Assembly (NCBI RefSeq): GCF_014836905.1
Contig: NZ_JACSPZ010000009.1
Span: 95,256 to 159,255 of the forward strand
Length of the DNA: 64,000 nt
Reading direction: 5' to 3'
Origin: Solibacillus faecavium
Lineage (GTDB): Bacteria; Bacillota; Bacilli; Bacillales_A; Planococcaceae
The position numbers and the translations under genes were made by a program. Positions 25,414 to 34,051 of this stretch are shown in pieces. How positions within the stretch are numbered: the first letter of the stretch is position 1; each line of letters begins with the position of its first letter. The notes under the pieces were generated by a model that was given only the letters and a program-made list of their open reading frames with translations, did not search any database and was not told the origin of the DNA.

Positions 25414-26622
25414 TTACATTTGTTCGTATAAACTGAACATTGGCAGGAAAATTGCGGCTACTATAATTCCAACCGCACCCGCCAATAACACAATCATTAA
25501 CGGTTCAATCAAAGATTTTAATGTATCAACATTACGGTCAACTTCTTCTTCATAAAAGTCAGCAATTTTCTCAAGCATATAATCGAGAGAACCTGTAGAT
25601 TCCCCGATTTTGGTCATACTCGTCACCATGGGTGGGAATATCCAGCTTTTTTCAAATGGCTCTGTTAATGTACTTCCTTTTTCCAGACTTGCTCGTGCAT
25701 CTAGTACCACTTTTGCCACAACCGGATTTCCAGAGACCTTTTGGGAAATCGTCAATGCCTGCAAAATCGGTACTGCACTGCTAAATAATGAAGATAGATT
25801 TCGTGTTAATCTAGCAATGGCTGTTTTTTGTAAGAGCGGTCCGAAAATTGGCATTTTTAGTAGCATATAATGTACCGTGTAATGAAATTGCTCATTGTTC
25901 CTGTATAGGTGTTGGAATACAACCACACCTATGACCACAGCGCCAATTGGTAACCACCAAAATTGTCTTAACCATTCTCCTAACGCTACAGTCCAGACTG
26001 TAAGGATAGGAAGTTCCGCATTCATCGACTCAAATGATTCTACAAATGTCGGAACAATAAATATCAGCATGAAAAATACGACTACTAGAATTAAAATCAA
26101 TAACATCACAGGATATGTTAATGTCGACTGTACCTTTTTAATTAACCGGAATGATTTCTCGTACGAATTGGCCAATCGATCTAATGTGTCATCAATATTC
26201 CCCGTTGCTTCACCTGATTTCATCATATTGACGAACAACTCAGGGAATACTTTCGGATGCTTTTGAACTGCATCCGAGAAAGGGATACCTGCACGTACAT
26301 CTTCTTCGACCTTCTCCAAAGCTTTTTTCAAAGGCTTACTTGTTGCTTGCTTTGCCAAAATGTTCGTAGCCTCAACAATTGAAACACCCGCACGAATTAA
26401 TGTCGCAAACTGACGGCAGTAAATTACAAAATCCTGCGTTTTAATTTTTCCGCTTCCAAGGTTAATATCCATGTGCAATATACTTTTCGACTCTTCTATT
26501 TCACGAGGATTAATCCCCTTTTCTCGAAGCTTCGTAATTGCTGTTGCCTTATTTGCCGCGTCAATTGTCCCTTTTTGTGTGACTCCCATCTTTGTTCGCC
26601 CTACATATTTAAATACAGTCAA
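25414..26622 (-). CDS. pilC: Type IV pilus inner-membrane platform protein PilC
   Basis: 402 residues of the GspF/PilC/ComGB family. Two repeated T2SSF domains are seen: the first with FCRQFATLIRAGVSIVEAT, the second with LTRNLSSLFSSAVPILQALT. Three membrane helices occupy the expected places (about 170-195, 220-240, 375-400). It overlaps pilT by 4 bp. It serves as rotor or platform for PilB and PilT. Confidence 0.92.
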   Translation of the reverse strand: MTVFKYVGRTKMGVTQKGTIDAANKATAITKLREKGINPREIEESKSILHMDINLGSGKIKTQDFVIYCRQFATLIRAGVSIVEATNILAKQATSKPLKKALEKVEEDVRAGIPFSDAVQKHPKVFPELFVNMMKSGEATGNIDDTLDRLANSYEKSFRLIKKVQSTLTYPVMLLILILVVVFFMLIFIVPTFVESFESMNAELPILTVWTVALGEWLRQFWWLPIGAVVIGVVVFQHLYRNNEQFHYTVHYMLLKMPIFGPLLQKTAIARLTRNLSSLFSSAVPILQALTISQKVSGNPVVAKVVLDARASLEKGSTLTEPFEKSWIFPPMVTSMTKIGESTGSLDYMLEKIADFYEEEVDRNVDTLKSLIEPLMIVLLAGAVGIIVAAIFLPMFSLYEQM

Positions 26623-27662
26623 CTGTAATCACCTACATTCAAGTAAGGACGGACTTCCTCCAACGAAACTTTACCGGAAGAAACGAGTGCCTGTATTGAT
26701 GTTTCCAATGTATGCATTCCTAGCGCACGGCTTGTTTGCATGACACTTGGTATTTGATGAATTTTTTCATTTCGGATTAAGTTCGTTACAGCCGGAACAC
26801 TTACTAAAATTTCGGTTGCTGCAACACGTCCTTCTTTATCTTTACGAATGAACAATCGCTGAGAAATAATCCCCTGTAATACATTCGCTAATTGGATACG
26901 TATTTGTCCTTGCTGATGTGGTGGAAATACATCGATAATTCGGTCAATTGTCGTCGGTGCACTTGATGTATGGAGCGTGCCGAATACTAAATGCCCTGTT
27001 TCCGCTGCAGTAATTGCTGTAGAAATTGTCTCTAAATCTCGCATCTCACCGACAAGAATAATATCAGGATCTTGGCGAAGTGATGCACGCAATCCGTTTG
27101 CAAACGAGCCTGTATCGACACCGATTTCCCGTTGATTCACGACTGATTTTTTATGAGAGTGCAAATATTCAATCGGATCTTCAAGAGTAATAATGTGCTT
27201 CGATTTTGTTTCATTAATATAATCAATCATTGCTGCTAATGTAGTAGACTTCCCCGAACCTGTTGGACCTGTAACTAAAATAAGTCCTTGGGGTTTTTCC
27301 GCTAAGTCATACAATACTTTTGGCATATTTAATGATTCAATAGTCGGTATCTTACTCGAAATTAAACGGGCAGCGATAGCCCCTGCATTTCGCTGGTGAT
27401 ACGTATTTACACGGAATCGGCATAGGTCTTTTAATGAATAATTAAAATCTGTTTCACCCTTCTCCTCAAATTCAGCCACTTTATAATCAGGTAGAATATC
27501 TTGTACCATTTCTTTAACCATTTCTTCAGTAACATTTATATCGCCATATTGCTTCAATTGACCATTTATCCGGTATACGGGAGGGATACCTATTGTTACA
27601 TGTAAGTCAGACGCTTTTTCGTCATATGCATGATGCAGTAAGTCTTGAATTTTCAGTGCCAT
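26619..27662 (-). CDS. pilT: Type IV pilus retraction ATPase PilT
   Basis: 347 residues. Hexameric AAA-like motor: Walker A GPTGSGKST, Asp box (ITLEDPIEY), Walker B (ILVGEMRDLE) and His box (GHLVFGTLHT). The PilT-specific C-terminal AIRNLIRE motif appears as VTNLIRNE, slightly diverged. A true pilT implies retractable pili and twitching, which ComG pseudopilus systems lack. It lies 14 bp after pilB and overlaps pilC. Confidence 0.93.
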   Translation of the reverse strand: MALKIQDLLHHAYDEKASDLHVTIGIPPVYRINGQLKQYGDINVTEEMVKEMVQDILPDYKVAEFEEKGETDFNYSLKDLCRFRVNTYHQRNAGAIAARLISSKIPTIESLNMPKVLYDLAEKPQGLILVTGPTGSGKSTTLAAMIDYINETKSKHIITLEDPIEYLHSHKKSVVNQREIGVDTGSFANGLRASLRQDPDIILVGEMRDLETISTAITAAETGHLVFGTLHTSSAPTTIDRIIDVFPPHQQGQIRIQLANVLQGIISQRLFIRKDKEGRVAATEILVSVPAVTNLIRNEKIHQIPSVMQTSRALGMHTLETSIQALVSSGKVSLEEVRPYLNVGDYS

Positions 27663-27676
27663 CTTGCATCCCCTCC

Positions 27677-29341
27677 CTAGTCAATCGTTGCAACACGCAG
27701 TACTTCCTCAGTCGTCGTGACACCGTTTATAACTTTTAGTAGACCATCTTGCAATAATGTATAGTAGCCTGCTGTTTTCATATAATCCCCTATTTCATAT
27801 CCACTTGCGCGATTCAGAATTAAATCCTTTAGCTCCCGATCAATTGGTAATAACTCATGAATGGCAAGTCGTCCACGGTAACCGGTATTTCCACAAGCTG
27901 AACAGCCGCGACCTTTTCTCACCTTTTCAATGCTGAATCCATTATTTGCAAAGATTTCTTTTTCCCTGCTTGTAGGATCAACTTCGGTACTACAATCTCG
28001 ACAAATTTGACGTACAAGTCGCTGCGCTAAAATTCCCACAAGAGAAGATGAAATCAAGAATGGCTCTATGCCCATATCCTGCAATCGGGAAACCGATTCG
28101 ATTGCACTATTTGTATGCAATGTGCTTAATACAAGGTGACCTGTCAGTGAGGCACGAATCGAAATCTGTGCTGTTTCTAAGTCTCGAATTTCCCCAATCA
28201 TAATGATGTCCGGGTCTTGACGTAGAATCGAACGTAAACCAGCTGCAAATGTTAACCCGACTTCTTCCTTCACCTGAATTTGATTTACACCGTTTAGCTG
28301 ATACTCTACCGGATCTTCAACTGTAATGATATTAACTTCCTCATCATTTAGATTCGAAAGTGCTGCATATAATGTAGATGATTTACCCGAACCGGTTGGA
28401 CCTGTTATTAGTACAATTCCATTTGGTTGTTCAATCATCTTTTTAAACAATGCCTCATTTTTTTCAGTAAAACCTAAGTGTGCAATATCTGTTGCAGCAT
28501 TGCTTACATCCAAAATACGCATAACGATTTTTTCACCGTAGACAGTCGGCAATGTAGAAAGTCGAATATCAATGCTTTTAAACTCAATATTAACTTTAAT
28601 ACGGCCATCTTGTGGAATACGGTTTTCCGTAATATTCAATCCACCTATAATTTTTACACGAGCCGTCATCATATTTTGCATATGTTTTGGCAGTGATCGC
28701 TCCGTCCTTAACACACCATCGACACGGTAGCGTACTTTAAATTCCGTTTCCTGTGGATCAAAGTGAATATCCGATGCACGTTGAGCTACTCCATTGGCAA
28801 TAATCTGATTGACTAAACGAACAATCGGCGAATCTTCATCAGTAATCTCCTGTTGGACCTCAGTTGTATTTGCTGCCATTTCGGACAATGCTGCATCCAT
28901 TGAAGCCTGCAAATCATAGTACTTTGTAATTGTTCGGTATAAATCATCTTTTGCAGCAATACTCGTTTCGATTTGACAGCCTGTCGCCATCCGGACTTCT
29001 TCAATCGCAAAATAATCCATTGGATCAGACATCGCTATTAATAGTTTATTTCTATCGCGACGTACTGGCATAATATTGGCACGTTTTGCTAGCTCTCTCG
29101 GTACAAGCTGTAATAGTTCTGGATCTATCGCATACTTATTCAATGTAATATGAGGAATTCCTAACTGGAACTCTAGTACCTCAATTAACTGTTGTTCGGT
29201 AAGAACATTTTCCTTAATCAGAAAGTCTCCTAGCTTTTCATCACGGCTTTTATTTTGTAACGCGTAATTCAGCTGATGTTCATTAATCACCCCAGCTTCT
29301 ACTAATAAGTCCCCTAAACGTTTTCTCGCATTTGCCTTCAT
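27677..29341 (-). CDS. pilB: Type IV pilus extension ATPase PilB with MshEN domain
   Basis: 554 residues. The N-terminal 150 residues form an MshEN domain with two copies of the c-di-GMP-binding type pattern (KRLGDLLVEAGVINEHQL and EKLGDFLIKENVLTEQQL). The motor has Walker A GPTGSGKSS, Walker B MIGEIRDLE and the GHLVLSTLHT His box. A C-terminal zinc site is formed by CRDC and CSAC. Family knowledge: MshEN domains bind c-di-GMP and tie polymerisation to the second messenger. The sequence supports binding, but it is unproven here. Starts 17 bp after the VanW/G5 gene. Confidence 0.93.
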   Translation of the reverse strand: MKANARKRLGDLLVEAGVINEHQLNYALQNKSRDEKLGDFLIKENVLTEQQLIEVLEFQLGIPHITLNKYAIDPELLQLVPRELAKRANIMPVRRDRNKLLIAMSDPMDYFAIEEVRMATGCQIETSIAAKDDLYRTITKYYDLQASMDAALSEMAANTTEVQQEITDEDSPIVRLVNQIIANGVAQRASDIHFDPQETEFKVRYRVDGVLRTERSLPKHMQNMMTARVKIIGGLNITENRIPQDGRIKVNIEFKSIDIRLSTLPTVYGEKIVMRILDVSNAATDIAHLGFTEKNEALFKKMIEQPNGIVLITGPTGSGKSSTLYAALSNLNDEEVNIITVEDPVEYQLNGVNQIQVKEEVGLTFAAGLRSILRQDPDIIMIGEIRDLETAQISIRASLTGHLVLSTLHTNSAIESVSRLQDMGIEPFLISSSLVGILAQRLVRQICRDCSTEVDPTSREKEIFANNGFSIEKVRKGRGCSACGNTGYRGRLAIHELLPIDRELKDLILNRASGYEIGDYMKTAGYYTLLQDGLLKVINGVTTTEEVLRVATID

Positions 29342-29358
29342 GCTGATTTCCTCCTGTT

Positions 29359-30717
29359 CTACGGAGTTATTAAATTTCCACCTTTATCGTAATAGCTGCC
29401 TGGTGGTAGATTATCTTCTGACTCATCTTGATTTTGTGATTCACTACTTGATTCATTGGAATTTGTGTTTTGTGGATTACTAATTGGTGGATTCCCTCCA
29501 TTACCAACTTCATCCGGGAAGCCGTCACCATCTAAATCGATTGAATCATTTGGTTCATTATTCATATCAACCGCTGAACCTTGTATTTCTGGTTGCTGAG
29601 ACGATTTAACAATGACACGGTTTACCGGTGGATAATAATCACGGCTTACAAGCTGTTGCTCCCCGAATACTGTTCGATAAATTGAAACACGTAATCCCCC
29701 TACACCTTCTTGCAATTGCTCTGTTTGTCCAATTGCCAATTCCTCCGAGTAGCGCGTAATTGTACGTGGTTGAATTTCCTCATCATTCGACACGGATACA
29801 GAAACCTCAGTTTCTTTAGCAGGTGTATATATTTCTGTCTGCAGCTTCCCTTCATCTATGGAAAGCTTTAATACAACTGGTTTGGTTGATGTATTAATAA
29901 ATTTTAAATCCTCATTAGCAAAAGCATCCACTTTAGCTTCTAAACCAGGTTTTAAATATATAGGAATTTCATTTTGTGAATGACGTTCCAGGATTTCTCC
30001 ATTAATATTGAGTGCTGCGTTATAAATAGTTGATGCGATAAAATTAATTGCCTCTCGGTTTGCTAAATTAATTGTTTCCCCTACCTTTTCTAGCATTGAA
30101 AATTGTATTTGCGGATCAATTACCGTGTCGTTCAATGCATCAACAAGTTCATTTATACCCATTGCAGATTCTGGTATAGTTTCGACTGAAAGCGATATCC
30201 TATCTGTTTCAAGTATTGATAAATCATTTACAACAGCTTCAACTTCGTCTGTTTTTAAATAAGAAGCATTCAATTCTACTCTTTCATAAGTGGAATCTGT
30301 ATCCCATGTCGATATATTGCTAATTTCATTTTTAACAATTTCACTTGGAAGGATGCTTAATGGTAGGTGAACAGCAGTCTCATCTTCCCAAATTGCATAC
30401 CATGGTTTGCGGTAATTATCTTCAAAGCTATTAACTGTACTTTCAATATCAAATTGGAAAGTGGAAGAGCTAACTTCAATGGAAGTCCCTCCATCTGAAA
30501 CAATTAAATTTTGGGTATACCAATCATTTACCGCAATCTTTAATGCAGCTTTTAATTCCTCACCCTTTAAACCACCCACATTCATTCCGCCAATTGTAGA
30601 ACCTTGAGAATTATCAGTAGTAGGTGTATTAGAACTTGCTATAAAATGTGGAACACCAAAAGCTAGCACTGTTACCATTAACATAAGAAGTACCATTGAC
30701 CTTAAAACTTTTTTCAT
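29359..30717 (-). CDS. Secreted VanW/G5-domain protein, first gene of the pilus operon
   Basis: 452 residues with an N-terminal signal or anchor helix. A VanW-like region spans about 200-290 (FSMLEKVG... AREAINFIASTIYNAALNINGEI). A G5-like β domain lies at about 310-375 (EIQPRTITRYSEELAIG to RVIVKSS). A low-complexity Asn/Ser/Glu-rich tail contains a Ca-loop-like DLDGDGFPDE. Such proteins are cell-wall associated. Co-orientation and 17-bp spacing to pilB suggest a role in letting the pilus through the thick Gram-positive wall; this is inference. Confidence 0.75.
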   Translation of the reverse strand: MKKVLRSMVLLMLMVTVLAFGVPHFIASSNTPTTDNSQGSTIGGMNVGGLKGEELKAALKIAVNDWYTQNLIVSDGGTSIEVSSSTFQFDIESTVNSFEDNYRKPWYAIWEDETAVHLPLSILPSEIVKNEISNISTWDTDSTYERVELNASYLKTDEVEAVVNDLSILETDRISLSVETIPESAMGINELVDALNDTVIDPQIQFSMLEKVGETINLANREAINFIASTIYNAALNINGEILERHSQNEIPIYLKPGLEAKVDAFANEDLKFINTSTKPVVLKLSIDEGKLQTEIYTPAKETEVSVSVSNDEEIQPRTITRYSEELAIGQTEQLQEGVGGLRVSIYRTVFGEQQLVSRDYYPPVNRVIVKSSQQPEIQGSAVDMNNEPNDSIDLDGDGFPDEVGNGGNPPISNPQNTNSNESSSESQNQDESEDNLPPGSYYDKGGNLITP

Positions 30718-31122
30718 ATATACACCTCACCAAATTCATTATAAATACATTCTACTAATTTACTTCTTTCGCAAACTACCAATTAACCTATTTTTTATCA
30801 TAAATTTTTTTATCCATATCATTCATTAGGTACTATTTACCTATCTATTATTACTTTTATTATGTAAGTCTACTTAAATAATTCAAAAAATATTTAAGTT
30901 TTACCATAATTAAACTTTATGTTATTATCTATCATAATACACAATAGATTACTTTTTGACTATATATTTTATAATCTCACAAATTTTTTTTTATTTTTAA
31001 TCTATATTACCCAACAACATTCGATAAAATCAGGGGCATTTCGCTATATTTCTACATTTTTTATGGAACACATTCTTTTTTTCAAGGTAATATAATGGGA
31101 AATTTTATAAGGAGGGGAAAAT
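30718..31122. other. 405-bp divergent promoter region of the two pilus runs
   Basis: Very AT-rich and without a gene. TATAAT at 31091-31096 lies 26 bp before the start of the plus-strand prepilin gene and could be its -10, but no clear -35 is visible. No repeat or operator stands out. Confidence 0.5.
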
Positions 31123-31581
31123 TTGAAGGTCCTACAAAAAGAAAATGGCTTTTCTTTAATAGAGGTTGTTGCAGCGATAGTTATTATTGGTATTGTATTA
31201 CTTAGCTTCTCTCAAATCTTTATTCAAACAAGTAAAACAGCACATAAAAATAACGAAAAACTAACAACTATTAACTTGGCCGATGCAATGCTCGTGAGAT
31301 TAAAAGCTGAATCATTTATTCACAATCAAACAATAACTGATGTAAATAACTATTTTAAAGATATGACTGAATCTGACCCTACAAAGAAAAAACCACCTAC
31401 ACTTATTAAAATGAATGACAAAGAATATAAAGTTTCTTATGTTGCTTCTCAAAGTAATAGCCTAGTTAATAATGCTACTTATTCAGAAAAGGATTTAAAG
31501 CTGGTAAAAGTCGTAGTCACCGTAACAGCCCCGGATGGAAAAACAAAAGGATCTTCGGAAGGATATGTTGCACTTGAATAA
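31123..31581 (+). CDS. Prepilin-like protein (minor pilin, PilV-like)
   Basis: 152 residues. TTG start 6 bp after GGAGGGG. Class III leader: MKVLQKENG, cut after G9, then FSLIEVVAAIVIIGIVLLSF with Glu at +5. The remaining domain is about 110 residues, Lys/Thr-rich. It is first in a plus-strand set of three pilus-tip-type genes that diverge from the main operon. This matches the usual order of minor pilins (PilV, PilW, PilX) but assignments to single Pil names are tentative. Confidence 0.82.
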   Translation: MKVLQKENGFSLIEVVAAIVIIGIVLLSFSQIFIQTSKTAHKNNEKLTTINLADAMLVRLKAESFIHNQTITDVNNYFKDMTESDPTKKKPPTLIKMNDKEYKVSYVASQSNSLVNNATYSEKDLKLVKVVVTVTAPDGKTKGSSEGYVALE

Positions 31582-32179
31582 AACAAAACTTGATGAAAAA
31601 GGGCTTACTTTAGTAGAGCTTTTGGCAGTAGTTATCTTAACAGGAATAGTTTCAATTTTGGTATTTTCTATTACAACTAAGGCTTTGGAAAACACTCGTA
31701 TAATTAGTCAAGAAACGATGTTACGAGATGAAGCAGACATTATTGTAAGTAAATTCATTAAAGAAATGTACTCCACAAAGCAGGAGCATATTATTAGATA
31801 TAAAGAGGAAGTAATAATAGATCCTATATCTAATAAAAAAAGTTATAAATATAGTTATCTTGAAGTAATAGAAAATGAATCTAAATGCCAAAGAGATGAG
31901 AACGGGGACTATAAAATAGAGGGTGAATGTAAATTAAAAGATATCGGATTTAAAACAGTGAATGGTGTAACAAAAATCCAGATTTTCAATGAACAATACA
32001 CTGTTTCAAATAGCAGTATTAAAGTACTAGCTGAATCCAAGATAAACGGCACCCCTAATGAAACTTCCGTTTACGAAATAGTACTAAAATTAAAATTTAC
32101 ACATGTCCGGGGAAATAAGGAAACAGAAAGAATTATGTCCTTTAAGAATGAAATCCAACCAATAGTAAATTCGAAATAA
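31565..32179 (+). CDS. Prepilin-like protein (minor pilin, PilW-like)
   Basis: About 204 residues. Leader cut after G13 of MLHLNKTKLDEKG, then LTLVELLAVVILTGIVSILVF with Glu at +5. The globular part has two Cys (in SKCQRDE and EGECKLK) that could form a disulphide. The ATG at 31565 overlaps the previous gene by 17 bp next to GGAAGG. An ATG at 31535 has no ribosome site, and a TTG at 31574 is another option. AT-richer and less conserved in feel than the main operon, as is usual for minor pilins. Confidence 0.78.
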   Translation: MLHLNKTKLDEKGLTLVELLAVVILTGIVSILVFSITTKALENTRIISQETMLRDEADIIVSKFIKEMYSTKQEHIIRYKEEVIIDPISNKKSYKYSYLEVIENESKCQRDENGDYKIEGECKLKDIGFKTVNGVTKIQIFNEQYTVSNSSIKVLAESKINGTPNETSVYEIVLKLKFTHVRGNKETERIMSFKNEIQPIVNSK

Positions 32180-32197
32180 AGGAAAGGAGTTGTCATT

Positions 32198-33898
32198 ATG
32201 AAACAGTTACTTAAAAACAGCAACGGTTCCGTACTACTTATTGCAGTTGCGATCGTGATGATTTTTTCTATATTAGGGTTGAGTTTAATGACACTATCTG
32301 CTAACGGTATTACAAAAAATAAAAATCGTGAAAACATAGTACAAGCTACCGATTTAGCCGATAAAGGGATTGAGTTTGCTGTTAGTAATCTACAAAAAAC
32401 ACTTGAAGACTTTATAAACAATAACCAAGTTGGTAAAAGTGAGTTTGCTATTTTTTTAGATAACACCTTAAAAAACCCTCAACTTGCATGTTCCCTTTCA
32501 GAAAATACGGGTTTTCTTATCCCAACAGATAATAATAACAAAACAAAAGTTTGTATAGAAAATGTAATAACCCAATCAACAGCAGAAAAAGATCTTTATA
32601 AACGAGTTGTTAGTTTTAGAAGTACCGGAATTGTAAACGGTAAAGAACAGGTTACTCGCTCTGAAGTTATATTAGGAACTGACGCCATTCCAGACCAGTT
32701 GCGATATACACTTTCAAGTAATAAAGGGGGTAGTATTTATTTATATGGTGGGGTAGATGTTAAAGGGGACATAAAAACCTCTAAAGACTTGATTATCCAC
32801 AACCAAGGTTATACATTATCTGGAAATTATACAAATTGGCATTCTAGCGTTTATCCTAGAATGAAAGCAGACAGCAAAAGCTTTACTCCTAAAATAATAC
32901 TTCCTGAAAGCGGTAATATTTTTGTTAACAAAAATACAAGTCATCTAGCAAGTGAAAGTTCAGTATTAAACTTGAATGTCTATAATAATTTATCTAGATA
33001 CGATAGTTATTCAGTTGACGAACTTTTAACGAATAATAGACTTAGAACAATATTATTTGACACGAAAAATGTTAATATCGTAAAAAAATCTTTAGTTTCT
33101 GATGAGTTAAAAATCAAAGAAAAAATCGAGAACACCTATTCTTCAAAAAGCCATAAAAATAGTACTATTAGCTCTATAAACGTTTCCTCGAACTCTCATA
33201 GAAATCGTGTCTTTAACTCTAAAGATGATGTTATTTTAGTAAGTGCTACTAAGCAACAACGAGAATGTATTAGACCAGGTTTGTTAGTTTGTAGGGAATA
33301 CAGATATTATACAGTATTAGAGAGCGGCTCTCTAACTATAGATGGAATGTCTAATTTAAATTTGGTTGGTCAATATCATATTAATGGCAACCTATCAATA
33401 GATAATTCCTCGTTAAATAGCGATGCAATTATATATGTCGATGGAGATGTTGCTATAAATAATAGTGTATTAAGTGGATATGAATCAAATGGAACGTTAA
33501 TTATTTTTGCTACAGGAAGAATTAGAATTATTAACACCTCTCCATATTCAGATACCCCTAGTAAAATTAAAGCCTTTTTCTATTCACATAGTACAGTGAA
33601 TATATTTGGTGCTATTTCGAATATTGAAATTATTGGAGGTATTTCTGGGAATAACATTGTATTATCGGCATTAAGAGGGAAATATACAAGAGGTAATCTA
33701 ATTGATACAGTAAGCGCTCAATCCGAACTTTATGATCATGATAATAATCCTTCAACCCCCGAGGTACCAAGAAAAAATTCAAGATTTACAATTATTTATG
33801 ACCAAGACTTAATTGAAGCTTACACTTCATTCAAACGAGATGAAGAGGAGGAATTCATCACAGAAATCAACCTTCCAGAAATCATTAATAGAAATTAA
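32198..33898 (+). CDS. Large PilX/GspK-like pilus-associated protein with β-repeat body
   Basis: 566 residues. The N-terminus MKQLLKNSNG then SVLLIAVAIVMIFSILGLSL is the PilX/GspK type, lacking Glu at +5, which is the mark of the tip subunit in such systems. From about 180 onward the sequence is rich in short hydrophobic β strands and Asn/Ser/Gly turns (GSIYLYGGVDVKGDI, VGQYHINGNLSIDNSSLNSD, NIFGAISNIEIIGGISGN). This resembles polymer-forming or β-helical modules. It is third in the minor-pilin set, behind AAAGGAG. I infer a pilus-tip adhesin or initiator. Confidence 0.75.
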   Translation: MKQLLKNSNGSVLLIAVAIVMIFSILGLSLMTLSANGITKNKNRENIVQATDLADKGIEFAVSNLQKTLEDFINNNQVGKSEFAIFLDNTLKNPQLACSLSENTGFLIPTDNNNKTKVCIENVITQSTAEKDLYKRVVSFRSTGIVNGKEQVTRSEVILGTDAIPDQLRYTLSSNKGGSIYLYGGVDVKGDIKTSKDLIIHNQGYTLSGNYTNWHSSVYPRMKADSKSFTPKIILPESGNIFVNKNTSHLASESSVLNLNVYNNLSRYDSYSVDELLTNNRLRTILFDTKNVNIVKKSLVSDELKIKEKIENTYSSKSHKNSTISSINVSSNSHRNRVFNSKDDVILVSATKQQRECIRPGLLVCREYRYYTVLESGSLTIDGMSNLNLVGQYHINGNLSIDNSSLNSDAIIYVDGDVAINNSVLSGYESNGTLIIFATGRIRIINTSPYSDTPSKIKAFFYSHSTVNIFGAISNIEIIGGISGNNIVLSALRGKYTRGNLIDTVSAQSELYDHDNNPSTPEVPRKNSRFTIIYDQDLIEAYTSFKRDEEEEFITEINLPEIINRN

Positions 33899-33945
33899 TG
33901 TCGTTATATATTCGTAATCCAATTAACTTTATAAGGATTGAAAAA

Positions 33946-33996
33946 ATCCCATAGAAAAGTCTACAAGTAAACTTTTCTGTGGGATACACTTTTTGT
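33946..33996 (+). terminator. Intrinsic terminator of the minor-pilin operon
   Basis: ATCCCATAGAAAAGT (33946-33960) pairs with ACTTTTCTGTGGGAT (33971-33985), 14-15 bp with one wobble, followed by ACACTTTTTG. Confidence 0.9.
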
Positions 33997-34000
33997 CACA

Positions 34001-34036
34001 AAGCATCTATCAAATTTAAAATTTGTTAGGTGCTTT
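34001..34036 (-). terminator. Probable terminator of xpt-pbuX
   Basis: AAGCATCTATCAAATTT and AAATTTGTTAGGTGCTT form an imperfect long stem. On the minus strand the right arm is followed by TGTGACAAAAAG, a poor T tract. It lies 16 bp after the pbuX stop. Confidence 0.6.
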
Positions 34037-34051
34037 TAAGATAAATTATAT

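Noticed and set aside
21402..29341. Calling the pilus locus a ComG competence operon
   Set aside because: pilT, pilM, pilN and pilO are present and are not part of ComG systems.
30718..31122. A small gene in the gap between the two pilus runs
   Set aside because: Only very AT-rich sequence with frequent stops; no start with a ribosome site.
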